Translations under genes and position numbers: made by a program | Assembly (NCBI GenBank): GCA_036446455.1 | Contig: JAZFSZ010000093.1 | Span: 1 to 59,968 of the forward strand | Length of the DNA: 59,968 bases | Reading direction: 5' to 3' | Source of the DNA: JAZFSZ01 sp036446455 | GTDB taxonomy: Bacteria; Pseudomonadota; Gammaproteobacteria; Acidiferrobacterales; JAJDNE01 | Shown here: piece after piece, positions 9,498-17,059 of the stretch | Layout: the number at the start of each line of letters is the position of its first letter | Position numbering within the stretch: position 1 is the first letter of the stretch | The notes under the pieces: model-generated | Databases searched by the model: none | Told to the model about the DNA's origin: nothing | What the model saw: only the letters and a program-made list of their open reading frames with translations

Positions 9498-10217
9498 ATG
9501 GTATGCCCGGGTACCTCTTGCCCGGCTTGTATCCACCTTGTTTGCATGTTACCCATGCAGACGATGTCCCCGGTCAATACAGTCTCACCTTTGCTATCAT
9601 CTGCCCCGTTTACCTTGTGGGTAACGATACCGTATACAATTTTTCTCGTTATCCTGGTACCCGTTTACTGGGTCTATCTCGGCCCCCAGAATTTTCTCTG
9701 GGCTTGCGATATCGCCTTGTTCATGACCCTGTATGCGCTCTGGCGCCGTTCAGCCCTTGTGGCCAGCATGGCGGTGCTGGTTACCCTGATGCCGGATATC
9801 CTGTGGGTGGCTGATTACGTTGCGCGCGCTGTTAGTGGCAGTGACTTTCTGGGTATCGGTGCCACTGCATATATGTTTGAAAAGTCCGTGCCATTTTTTG
9901 TGCGCGCGTTATCATTTTTTCATTTTTTTCTGGCGCCACTGCTGGTGTGGATGATTTATCACATTGGGTATGATGTACGGGCATTACGCTGGCAAACTGG
10001 TGTTGCCTGGATTGTATTACCGGTAAGTTATTTTTTTACAGATCCTGTGCGCAACATCAACTGGGTTCATGGATTTGCCGGCATCCCGCCAGCGTGGATG
10101 CCACCGGTTGTATTTGTATTGCTTATTATGCTCGCGGTGCCAGTGCTTATATTCTGGCCAACGCATTGGTTGATGCAACGGTTATTTTTTGGAGCGAATA
10201 CATTCAAACGGGCATAG
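9498..10217 (+). CDS. Multi-pass membrane protein, unknown function
   Basis: The 239-residue frame has about six hydrophobic segments: near 38-58, 65-82, 88-105, 130-155, 165-182 and 200-222. It carries a conserved-looking motif DPVRNINWVHGF before the last helix. The Cys-rich first 20 residues do not look like part of the protein. Translation more likely begins at the ATG at 9555 or 9564, just before the first helix. The stop lies 6 bases from the end of the convergent gene on the other strand. I do not recognise the family. Confidence 0.6.
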   Translation: MVCPGTSCPACIHLVCMLPMQTMSPVNTVSPLLSSAPFTLWVTIPYTIFLVILVPVYWVYLGPQNFLWACDIALFMTLYALWRRSALVASMAVLVTLMPDILWVADYVARAVSGSDFLGIGATAYMFEKSVPFFVRALSFFHFFLAPLLVWMIYHIGYDVRALRWQTGVAWIVLPVSYFFTDPVRNINWVHGFAGIPPAWMPPVVFVLLIMLAVPVLIFWPTHWLMQRLFFGANTFKRA

Positions 10218-10223
10218 GGAGGC

Positions 10224-10670
10224 CTACTTTGCCCGTAATACAATATCGAACCTGATTTCTTTCAATTTTTTGTTACCAATCCATTGGGTGCCAATGGATT
10301 CAAAGTCTCTGGCACTGACAATGAAGTGTATATGGGGAATTATGGCCGCGGGCCACTCGGTACGGAAACGGTAGCCCCCATTTTTGTCACTAAATAAATA
10401 TGCGCGCAATCGATCCTGGTACTGTCCATTTTCGCCCGCCTGCCAATGAGATATTCTGGCATTGGCAATGGGGCTACAGTCTCTTGCAGAAAGTATGTAA
10501 CCGGATACGATCAGCCCTTGACCAATATCAGTTTTTTGTGTCGTAACGGGCTGGTAGTGAGTGCCTGCGGTTCGGGCAACCGTAGCCGTGCAGTCACGTG
10601 CGAGTGCCGGTTGGCTCGCCAGTATCGCCAGCAATATGGTTGCCGCAGCAAAACGAATAATAGCGGACAT
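10224..10670 (-). CDS. Secreted intradiol-dioxygenase-like protein
   Basis: The 148-residue product has a signal peptide (cleavage likely after SQPALA, residue about 24). A single transthyretin-like / intradiol ring-cleavage dioxygenase core follows. The segments ISHWQAGENGQYQ and GGYRFRTEWP correspond to core strands, and PHIHF preserves the two His iron ligands of protocatechuate dioxygenases. The stretch that normally carries the second Tyr ligand, between the FRT strand and PHIHF, is missing. The protein may therefore bind metal without classical ring-cleavage activity. It is convergent with the preceding membrane-protein gene. Confidence 0.75.
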   Translation of the reverse strand: MSAIIRFAAATILLAILASQPALARDCTATVARTAGTHYQPVTTQKTDIGQGLIVSGYILSARDCSPIANARISHWQAGENGQYQDRLRAYLFSDKNGGYRFRTEWPAAIIPHIHFIVSARDFESIGTQWIGNKKLKEIRFDIVLRAK

Positions 10671-10744
10671 TGTGATTTCTTCCTTGGATTAGGGATAACA
10701 TTTTGACAGGTTCGCTACCCCAAGGTTCCCGCAGAAATTATCAA

Positions 10745-11584
10745 TCAGTAATCGGCAACGATATAATTTACCCAGGATTCCTGGTTTTCTTCTTCAGTGG
10801 TCTCGTAATAGTTTCCCGTGCCTTCGAGTTCCTCGTCATCGTCTTCATCTTCGACAAATTCTTCCCAGAAGACCCGTACTTTGCTGAAGCCAGCTTCCTT
10901 CAATAGTTCCGAAATTTCCGGGATGGTCCATAACCGCCAGTCGTAGGTAAAGGCCTTGCGAATTTCAGATCCGTCCGGGAAATTGAAATGAATGTAGCAC
11001 AGCATGTCATGTGTAATTGGATTAAATTTGTCCTGGTCCCAGACGAAGGTAAAGTCCTCGTCATCGACATCACGTTCCTCTTCCAGCTCGTCCATCGTTT
11101 CCGTGCCGCCAAAAATATCGAGAATAAGCATACCGTCTTCTTTCAGACCACGATGTGCGGCTTCAAAATAGGCGCGCAGCTCATCTCGTGCTTTGAAGAT
11201 GTTGTAACTGAAATTGAGGGCACAGGTGATGTCCGCTTTGTCACCAATATTTTCCAGCACGTTGGCGTTGATGAGCCTGACCCGTTCCGGCAGGCTGCCT
11301 CTGGCGGCATCGATATTGTGCCTGCGCCCCCATGCCAGCGTTGGCTCATCGAGATCGATGCCGATTGCAGTGCGGTCGGGATCACTCTCGCACCATTTGA
11401 CCGACAGCAGCGCTGTGCCGCAAAAATCTTCCCGCATAATCAGCGGTTTTTTATGGCGTAACTTGTTGTAGGTTTCGATGAAGAATTCGATATCTGCCTC
11501 AGGCGCCTGTACCGATTCCTGGTAGAGATCGTGAATGTCAGCGAGCTGTGCCTGTGTTCTGTTTTGGTTGTTTTTTGCGTTCAT
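10745..11584 (-). CDS. SAM-dependent class I methyltransferase
   Basis: The 279-residue product has a Rossmann methyltransferase core. REDFCGTALLSVKWCE forms the SAM motif I region, IGIDLDEPTLAWG the acidic motif II, and LILDIFGG a later strand. The C-terminal 40 residues are very acidic (VEDEDDDEELEGTGN). The ATG at 11584 has AGGA five bases upstream. A longer TTG-initiated frame to 11773 adds 63 residues without domain character and was not used. The substrate is unknown. The gene is monocistronic and divergent from the GGDEF-EAL gene. Confidence 0.8.
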   Translation of the reverse strand: MNAKNNQNRTQAQLADIHDLYQESVQAPEADIEFFIETYNKLRHKKPLIMREDFCGTALLSVKWCESDPDRTAIGIDLDEPTLAWGRRHNIDAARGSLPERVRLINANVLENIGDKADITCALNFSYNIFKARDELRAYFEAAHRGLKEDGMLILDIFGGTETMDELEEERDVDDEDFTFVWDQDKFNPITHDMLCYIHFNFPDGSEIRKAFTYDWRLWTIPEISELLKEAGFSKVRVFWEEFVEDEDDDEELEGTGNYYETTEEENQESWVNYIVADY

Positions 11585-12115
11585 GTCCTGTTCGATAATG
11601 CTGTTTTTGTTGTCTGAATGCCGGAAAGGCCGCCTATGGTAGACGTTTTCCCCGCTGGTGACCATGTATGACCGCCAGTACCTGCGCACGGCGATCCAGG
11701 CGCATATTGCAACGAATTCACTTTTGAGTATCGGAAATGGCGCCAAATACAGACCCGATTGGCGGGTTCGCAAGGCTAGCGGATTTGTGTCATTGCGCTA
11801 GACTTAAGCGACAGCGAATCGCTAATCACAAGGGTGCGCCCAAGGCGGCTGGACAGGGTAGTTGTTATTGATGCGTGGCCCCGTTTGTTGCCGATGCCGG
11901 TGTTTCTGTCGACGCAGCGTGACATTGGAGATGCTCGACATGGCACCGTTCGCACCCCAAGTACAAAATGACTAAAGTGCAGCGCTGAAGTTTCAATGCC
12001 TGGGCACTGAGCCCATGATTCACCCGCGCAAGATTGTCAATTTTAATATGGGTGATTATGCTAAATTGACCCATGATCTGCAAATTGTCCAGGCAAGTTA
12101 AAGGAAAAGTGAACA
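11585..12115. other. Divergent intergenic region with promoter for the GGDEF-EAL gene
   Basis: About 530 bases separate the methyltransferase start from the GGDEF-EAL start. I see no convincing gene in it. The right-hand end holds a good sigma-70 type promoter and a strong Shine-Dalgarno sequence (see next entry). The rest is featureless apart from short GC-rich dyads. Confidence 0.5.
12034..12062 (+). promoter_or_regulatory. Sigma-70-like promoter for the GGDEF-EAL gene
   Basis: TTGTCA at 12034-12039 and TATGCT at 12057-12062 are separated by 17 bases. Transcription would start near 12069. The 5' leader ends with AAAGGAAAAG (12100-12109), well spaced for the TTG start at 12116. Confidence 0.5.
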
Positions 12116-14542
12116 TTGAATTGTTTGGCATGTTACCGAACGCGCTTCGATTTACCAAGTAACCGTTTATCTTGCCACCAGTTAGCAGCCACCGTGAAAC
12201 TCACTCAACTATCCATTAGAACCATACTTGCCGGCGCTATATTTGTGATCGGCAATCTCTCGATTGTGCTCGTATATATCAGCGGTGAAATCTTCGAGAA
12301 AAATGCACTGGCGCATGAAACGGAACTGGTCAAGCAACTGGTGACCAAGGATATTAATTCTCTAAAACGGGAGATTGAAAACGAAGCGCAATATATCTCC
12401 AATGCGCTGGAAGACAATCCGCCTTTCATAAAGGCGTTGACAGAACGAAACCAGAAGGAGGTAGCAAAGCATCTCAGGCAGAGGATGGACTCTTATCGTG
12501 AGTCAAACCGTGATGGTGCCATCAATAAACTTTTTGTTTATAGTCCCACATTTGAATTTATCGCCCAGTCACCTCAATCGGATTATCCCGGCTTAATCAC
12601 CCCGGGTATGTGTCCCCGGTTTCATGCACAGGCGTTGCGGATTGTGAGCGGAGAAAAAAACCCGGTAGTGCATGGTATCTGCCAGTCCGGTAATAAAGAT
12701 TATTTAGTTACCATTGTTCCATTGAACATTGCGGAGAGAAAAGGTTTCGTTGAAATAATCGCACTGCCTGGACAATATTTCTCAGCCCGGGAAAACCAAC
12801 TCGGGATGCCGATACAGGTTACCCTTGAGGACGGCAACACTATTTACGAGTCAGACAACTGGCCGGCTTCGCTTGAGGACGACACGCACCTGTTGGTGAC
12901 GGCCAAGCTCGCGCTCACCTCTGGTGGTAGCCCACTCCAGGTAAAGGTGGCATACAATGTAGAAAAGCTGCAGTCGGACTTGAGTCGTATCAGCTATTAC
13001 ATACTTGTCGCTGCCTCAGTAGTGACGATATTGGTAATCGTTGTAGCCGTTAACGTGGTGCAAAAAACCACCATTGATCCGATCATCGAGCTTAGCTATC
13101 AAGTGGGCAAAATACGCAAAGACCAGACGCAGCTGGGCACACGAATAGACGTGAAAGGCAACGCGGAAGTGTTTGAATTGGCGCAGGGTTTTAATGAAAT
13201 GACCGCCAAACTCAAGGCATCTCATGACAAGCTCAAGGAAATGGCGTTTATGGATCCATTGACAAAGTTGCCCAATCGCACCCTGTTTAGTGATCGTCTT
13301 GAGCAAGTCGTGTTGGCATCCCGGAGATCGGGACGGTCTTTTGCGGTATTCAGTATGGATCTGGATCGATTCAAGGAAATCAATGACACCGTAGGCCACC
13401 ATGTTGGCGATCTATTGCTGCAACAGGTGGGAGTGCGGCTGGTAGAGCAATTGCGCGAAAGCGATACCGTTGCCCGCCTGGGTGGCGATGAGTTTGGGGT
13501 GTTATTACAGAACGTTGACCAGCATTTTGCGTCGCAGACAGCTTTGGCGCTTCTGGAAAGTCTGCGCCAGCCTTTTGAGGTTGGTGGTGACCGACTTTAT
13601 ATCAGCGCCAGTATCGGCATCGCCTTGCATCCCCGGCATGGCGAAGACATGAGCATCCTGATGCAGCGGGCAGATGTTGCCATGTATGCGGCGAAAAGCG
13701 AGAAGAAAGGTTACACGGTCTACAACGCGGATCTGGATCGTGACAGCTCAAGCCGTGTGGCGCTGATGGGTGATTTGCGGGAAGCCGTCGAAAACAAGTC
13801 TTTCGAGTTGTATTATCAGCCGAAAGTAAATCTGAGGACGCAAGAGATCGAGGGTGTTGAAGCACTGGTTCGATGGCGCCACAATGGTCATGATGTGTCC
13901 TCACCTGAGATTTTTATTCCGATTCTGGAACAGACGGGTCAAATACGCAGCCTGACCCAGTGGGTACTTGAAAATGCCCTGCAGCAATACCAGAAGTGGA
14001 AAGAGCACGGCCTCAATACGTCAATCGCGATTAATCTATCGACACGTGATTTGCAAGATCCGGATATCCCCATCCGTATCTCCTCTCTTCTGGCGGACCA
14101 CCAGATAAGCTCAAAACGGCTGGAGCTGGAAATAACCGAAAGCTCCATTATGCACGATCCGATTCGTGCGCTCGACGCGCTGGGACATATCGCTGCCATG
14201 GGAATCAATATTACAATAGATGATTTTGGTACGGGCTACTCATCACTGTCGTACCTGAAGCGTTTGCCGGCCAACGCAGTGAAAATCGACAAGTCATTTG
14301 TTATTGGTATGGTGCAGGATCCCAACGACGCGGCAATTGTACGCGCCAGCGTTGATCTGGCTCACAATCTGGGTCTAAAGGTTGTTGCAGAAGGCGTCGA
14401 GAGTCAGGACGTCATGCAATTGCTGGAGGAGCAGGGGTGCGATGCTGCACAGGGATTTTATATTACCCGACCGCTTTCGGCGGACGATTTCGTGACTTGG
14501 TTGGAGAATAGCCCGTGGCCGTTACAGAAGATTGTTGGTTAA
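12116..14542 (+). CDS. Membrane c-di-GMP enzyme with periplasmic sensor, GGDEF and EAL domains
   Basis: The 808-residue protein has a transmembrane helix at about 34-56 and a periplasmic double-CACHE-like sensor to about 290. A second helix (about 292-318) and a HAMP-like linker follow. GGDEF spans about 378-540 and EAL about 550-800. The GGDEF motif is intact (LGGDEFG, residue about 456) with an RxxD inhibitory site five residues earlier (RESD). The EAL domain retains EALVRW (about 582), ITESS, DDFGTGYSS and VKIDKSF. Both synthesis and hydrolysis of c-di-GMP are therefore possible. Start is a TTG chosen for its strong Shine-Dalgarno sequence. It stands alone with its own promoter. Confidence 0.9.
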   Translation: MNCLACYRTRFDLPSNRLSCHQLAATVKLTQLSIRTILAGAIFVIGNLSIVLVYISGEIFEKNALAHETELVKQLVTKDINSLKREIENEAQYISNALEDNPPFIKALTERNQKEVAKHLRQRMDSYRESNRDGAINKLFVYSPTFEFIAQSPQSDYPGLITPGMCPRFHAQALRIVSGEKNPVVHGICQSGNKDYLVTIVPLNIAERKGFVEIIALPGQYFSARENQLGMPIQVTLEDGNTIYESDNWPASLEDDTHLLVTAKLALTSGGSPLQVKVAYNVEKLQSDLSRISYYILVAASVVTILVIVVAVNVVQKTTIDPIIELSYQVGKIRKDQTQLGTRIDVKGNAEVFELAQGFNEMTAKLKASHDKLKEMAFMDPLTKLPNRTLFSDRLEQVVLASRRSGRSFAVFSMDLDRFKEINDTVGHHVGDLLLQQVGVRLVEQLRESDTVARLGGDEFGVLLQNVDQHFASQTALALLESLRQPFEVGGDRLYISASIGIALHPRHGEDMSILMQRADVAMYAAKSEKKGYTVYNADLDRDSSSRVALMGDLREAVENKSFELYYQPKVNLRTQEIEGVEALVRWRHNGHDVSSPEIFIPILEQTGQIRSLTQWVLENALQQYQKWKEHGLNTSIAINLSTRDLQDPDIPIRISSLLADHQISSKRLELEITESSIMHDPIRALDALGHIAAMGINITIDDFGTGYSSLSYLKRLPANAVKIDKSFVIGMVQDPNDAAIVRASVDLAHNLGLKVVAEGVESQDVMQLLEEQGCDAAQGFYITRPLSADDFVTWLENSPWPLQKIVG

Positions 14543-15130
14543 ATGGTTCCGCCTCCGGCGGGATTGTCCCTTCTTCCTCCGGAGGTTTTGTAGGTTGGGT
14601 TGAAATATGAAGCCCAACGTTTCAGTTTTCTTTAATGTTCCGCCTCCGGCGACTTAACTTCTTCTAATCGGGTTCTCGCACCCGAGGGCATAAAGGCTCG
14701 CGTCGCAGGTTTTTGAGGAAGGGTGAGGGAACCCGTTAGGGCAAGTCCCCGGGTGTCCTGTACGAGTCAAGAACATAGGTAACACAACAGTACAGATACA
14801 TGGGTTAAGCAAAAAACCGGGACAGATTTATTTTCTCCAATTGCTGTGTGTACTGGTTGGTTTTCAAACCCCGTGGACACAGCCGACACAGGCGAAGAAA
14901 AATTCGGGAAGCGAGCCTCCTGCAGAGGCAAATATCACGATAGTGATATTCCGAGTTAGGCTCGCTTTGGGGATTTTTTGAGTCTGGGGAGGGAACCCGT
15001 AGGGCCAGTCCCCGGGTGTCCTTTCTTCTTGGTTACTTCTTCTTTAGACAAGTAAAGAAGAAGTAACCTGCTGCCGGTCAGCCACCGGCATATTTGCAGT
15101 TAAAACCCGCCGAAGGCGAAACACCCAACA
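14543..15130. repeat. Repeat-rich spacer: duplicated module and several hairpins
   Basis: No gene is seen here. A module of about 35 bases, beginning GAGGGAACCCGT and ending CCCCGGGTGTCCT, occurs at 14725-14759 and again, slightly diverged, at 14989-15022. Each copy is preceded by a GGCTCGC...TTTTTTGAG-like lead-in. Hairpins are at 14909-14967 (outer arms AAGCGAGCCT/AGGCTCGCTT), with an inner AATATCAC dyad at 14931-14950. A perfect 16-base-pair dyad lies at 15031-15068 (GGTTACTTCTTCTTTA, 6-base loop), and a 7-base-pair dyad at 15072-15090. GTTCCGCCTCCGGCG also occurs twice (about 14546 and 14639). These look like dispersed palindromic repeats of the genome. Confidence 0.7.
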
Positions 15131-16939
15131 TTACGGTGCAGTGACCACCTCACCTATTTCAAATGCTTCTTCCTGCTGCTGCAACGCCCACATTTTTGCG
15201 TAGTGGCCATCCAGATCGAGCAGTTGCTGGTGGCTGCCTTGTTCAACGATGCGACCCTGGTCCATTACCAGTATTTCATCGGCGTCCATTATGGTTGACA
15301 GGCGATGGGCAATGACGAGTGTGGTGTGATCGCGTGCCACGTCCAGTAATTCCCGCTGAATCCGCTTTTCCGTAGCGGAATCCAGCGCCGATGTGGCCTC
15401 ATCAAATACCAGGATGCAGGGATTCTTTAAAATGGTGCGCGCAATGGCCACGCGTTGTTTTTCCCCGCCCGATAATTTCAGACCGCGTTCACCGACCTGG
15501 GTGTCATAGCCCTTCGGCAGGCTCTGCACAAATTCATGGATGTGGGCATGTTTCGCCGCCTGGATAATCTGTTCGTTACTGGCGTCGGGATTGCCGTAGG
15601 CGATGTTGTAGTAAATGCTGTCATTAAACAGCACCGTGTCTTGCGGCACGATGCCAATGGCAGCACGCACGCTAAGTTGCGTAACCTGGCGTATATCCTG
15701 TCCATCGATGAGGATGCGCCCGCGGGAGGCGTCATAGAAACGGAACAGGAGCCGCGACAAAGTCGACTTGCCGGCACCGCTATGGCCAACGACCGCCAGT
15801 TTCTTACCGGCAGGAATCTCGAAATTCATGTCGTATAATATTTGCCGATTTTTATCATATCCAAAGTCCACGTGCTCAAAGCGTACGCATCCTTCTGATA
15901 TTTTCAGGTCGGGTGCACCAGGCACATCCTCCACTTCGGAATTGGTTTCCAGCAGGCCAAACATGCGTTCCATGTCGGCCAGTGAATGCCGTATTTCACG
16001 ATAGACAAAACCAAGGAAATGCAACGGCATATAAAGTTGCAACAGGAAGGCGTTAATCATAACCAGGTCGCCCAGGGTCATGGTGCCATTCACTACACCT
16101 TGGCCAGCCAGTACCATCAATAGCGTCATGCCGATGGCGATAACTGCGCTTTGGCCGCTGTTGAGAAAGGACAACGATGTCTGGTTGCGCACTGCCGCCT
16201 TTTCCCATAACTTCATGCTGCTATCGTAGCGACGGGTTTCGTATTCTTCATTGCCGAAATATTTGACGGTTTCATAGTTCAACAGGCTGTCTATGGCCGA
16301 CGAATTGGCCTTGGAATCCATCTCGTTCATAGTGCGGCGGAACACCATGCGCCATTCCGTTACCATCAACGTAAAGGCAATATAGATGACCAGCGTACCA
16401 AGGATGATGAGGGTGAATATCACCTCATACTTGACTAGCAAGATAGCTGTCACCAGTCCGATTTCGAACAGGGTAGGAAGAATATTAAAAATCATGAAGT
16501 TCAGCAGGAATCGTATGCCTCCCGTGCCCCGTTCAATATCACGCGACAAACCGCCGGTCTGGCGTTCCAGGTGGAACCGTAATGAAAGCGCATGCAAATG
16601 GCGAAATACCTTGATGGCCACACGCCGGATTGATCGTTGCACTACCTTGGCAAATACAGCATCGCGCAGTTCGCTAAATAGTGCGTTGGCCAGCCTTAAA
16701 ACGCCGTAGGCAACCAGAAAGAAAATGGGGAGGGTCAGCAAGGCCTGTGATTTATCGAGGGCATCGATGACATCTTTCAACACCAACGGCACGGCGACAT
16801 TGGCAAGTTTGGCAATTGCCAGTAACGCCAGGGCGAACACCACGCGTCCCTTGAATTCCCATAAATAGGGAAGCAAGGTGCGAATGGTTTTCCAGTCGCT
16901 GCGATTTTCGGGAGCCGCCCCGTAGTGGCGTATACGCAT
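15131..16939 (-). CDS. ABC exporter of the Atm1/HMT1 type (fused membrane and ATPase domains)
   Basis: The 602-residue half-transporter has an N-terminal six-helix exporter domain (residues about 30-330) and a nucleotide-binding domain (about 350-585). The ATPase shows Walker A GHSGAGKST, signature LSGGEKQRVAIARTI and Walker B LVFDEATSALD. The short N-terminal extension and the segment LLNYETVKYFGNEEYE, where Atm1-type proteins carry part of the glutathione site, point to the Atm1 family. These exporters handle glutathione or glutathione-polysulfide conjugates in iron-sulfur and heavy-metal homeostasis. It would act as a homodimer in the inner membrane. The substrate here is inferred only. 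Confidence 0.9.
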   Translation of the reverse strand: MRIRHYGAAPENRSDWKTIRTLLPYLWEFKGRVVFALALLAIAKLANVAVPLVLKDVIDALDKSQALLTLPIFFLVAYGVLRLANALFSELRDAVFAKVVQRSIRRVAIKVFRHLHALSLRFHLERQTGGLSRDIERGTGGIRFLLNFMIFNILPTLFEIGLVTAILLVKYEVIFTLIILGTLVIYIAFTLMVTEWRMVFRRTMNEMDSKANSSAIDSLLNYETVKYFGNEEYETRRYDSSMKLWEKAAVRNQTSLSFLNSGQSAVIAIGMTLLMVLAGQGVVNGTMTLGDLVMINAFLLQLYMPLHFLGFVYREIRHSLADMERMFGLLETNSEVEDVPGAPDLKISEGCVRFEHVDFGYDKNRQILYDMNFEIPAGKKLAVVGHSGAGKSTLSRLLFRFYDASRGRILIDGQDIRQVTQLSVRAAIGIVPQDTVLFNDSIYYNIAYGNPDASNEQIIQAAKHAHIHEFVQSLPKGYDTQVGERGLKLSGGEKQRVAIARTILKNPCILVFDEATSALDSATEKRIQRELLDVARDHTTLVIAHRLSTIMDADEILVMDQGRIVEQGSHQQLLDLDGHYAKMWALQQQEEAFEIGEVVTAP

Positions 16940-17059
16940 GATTGAGTGAATGTAAAAGATTCTCGAGCGCGCAGTTTACACGCGCGCTGTCGCCAACACG
17001 AGATACGATGCAGTTTAGTAGGAAATCCGCGCTGCTTTCAGGGGTTTGTAGACCGGTCG

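Noticed and set aside
9278..9577. 99-codon minus-strand frame after amrA
   Set aside because: It overlaps the amrA end and the next gene's leader, has biased composition and no ribosome-binding site.
15031..15068. Perfect 16-base-pair dyad as the terminator of the ABC exporter gene
   Set aside because: It lies 63 bases past the stop and lacks a U-tract in either direction, so it fits the local repeat family better.
14543..15130. CRISPR array
   Set aside because: The repeats are only two copies, diverged and unevenly spaced, without spacers or cas genes.
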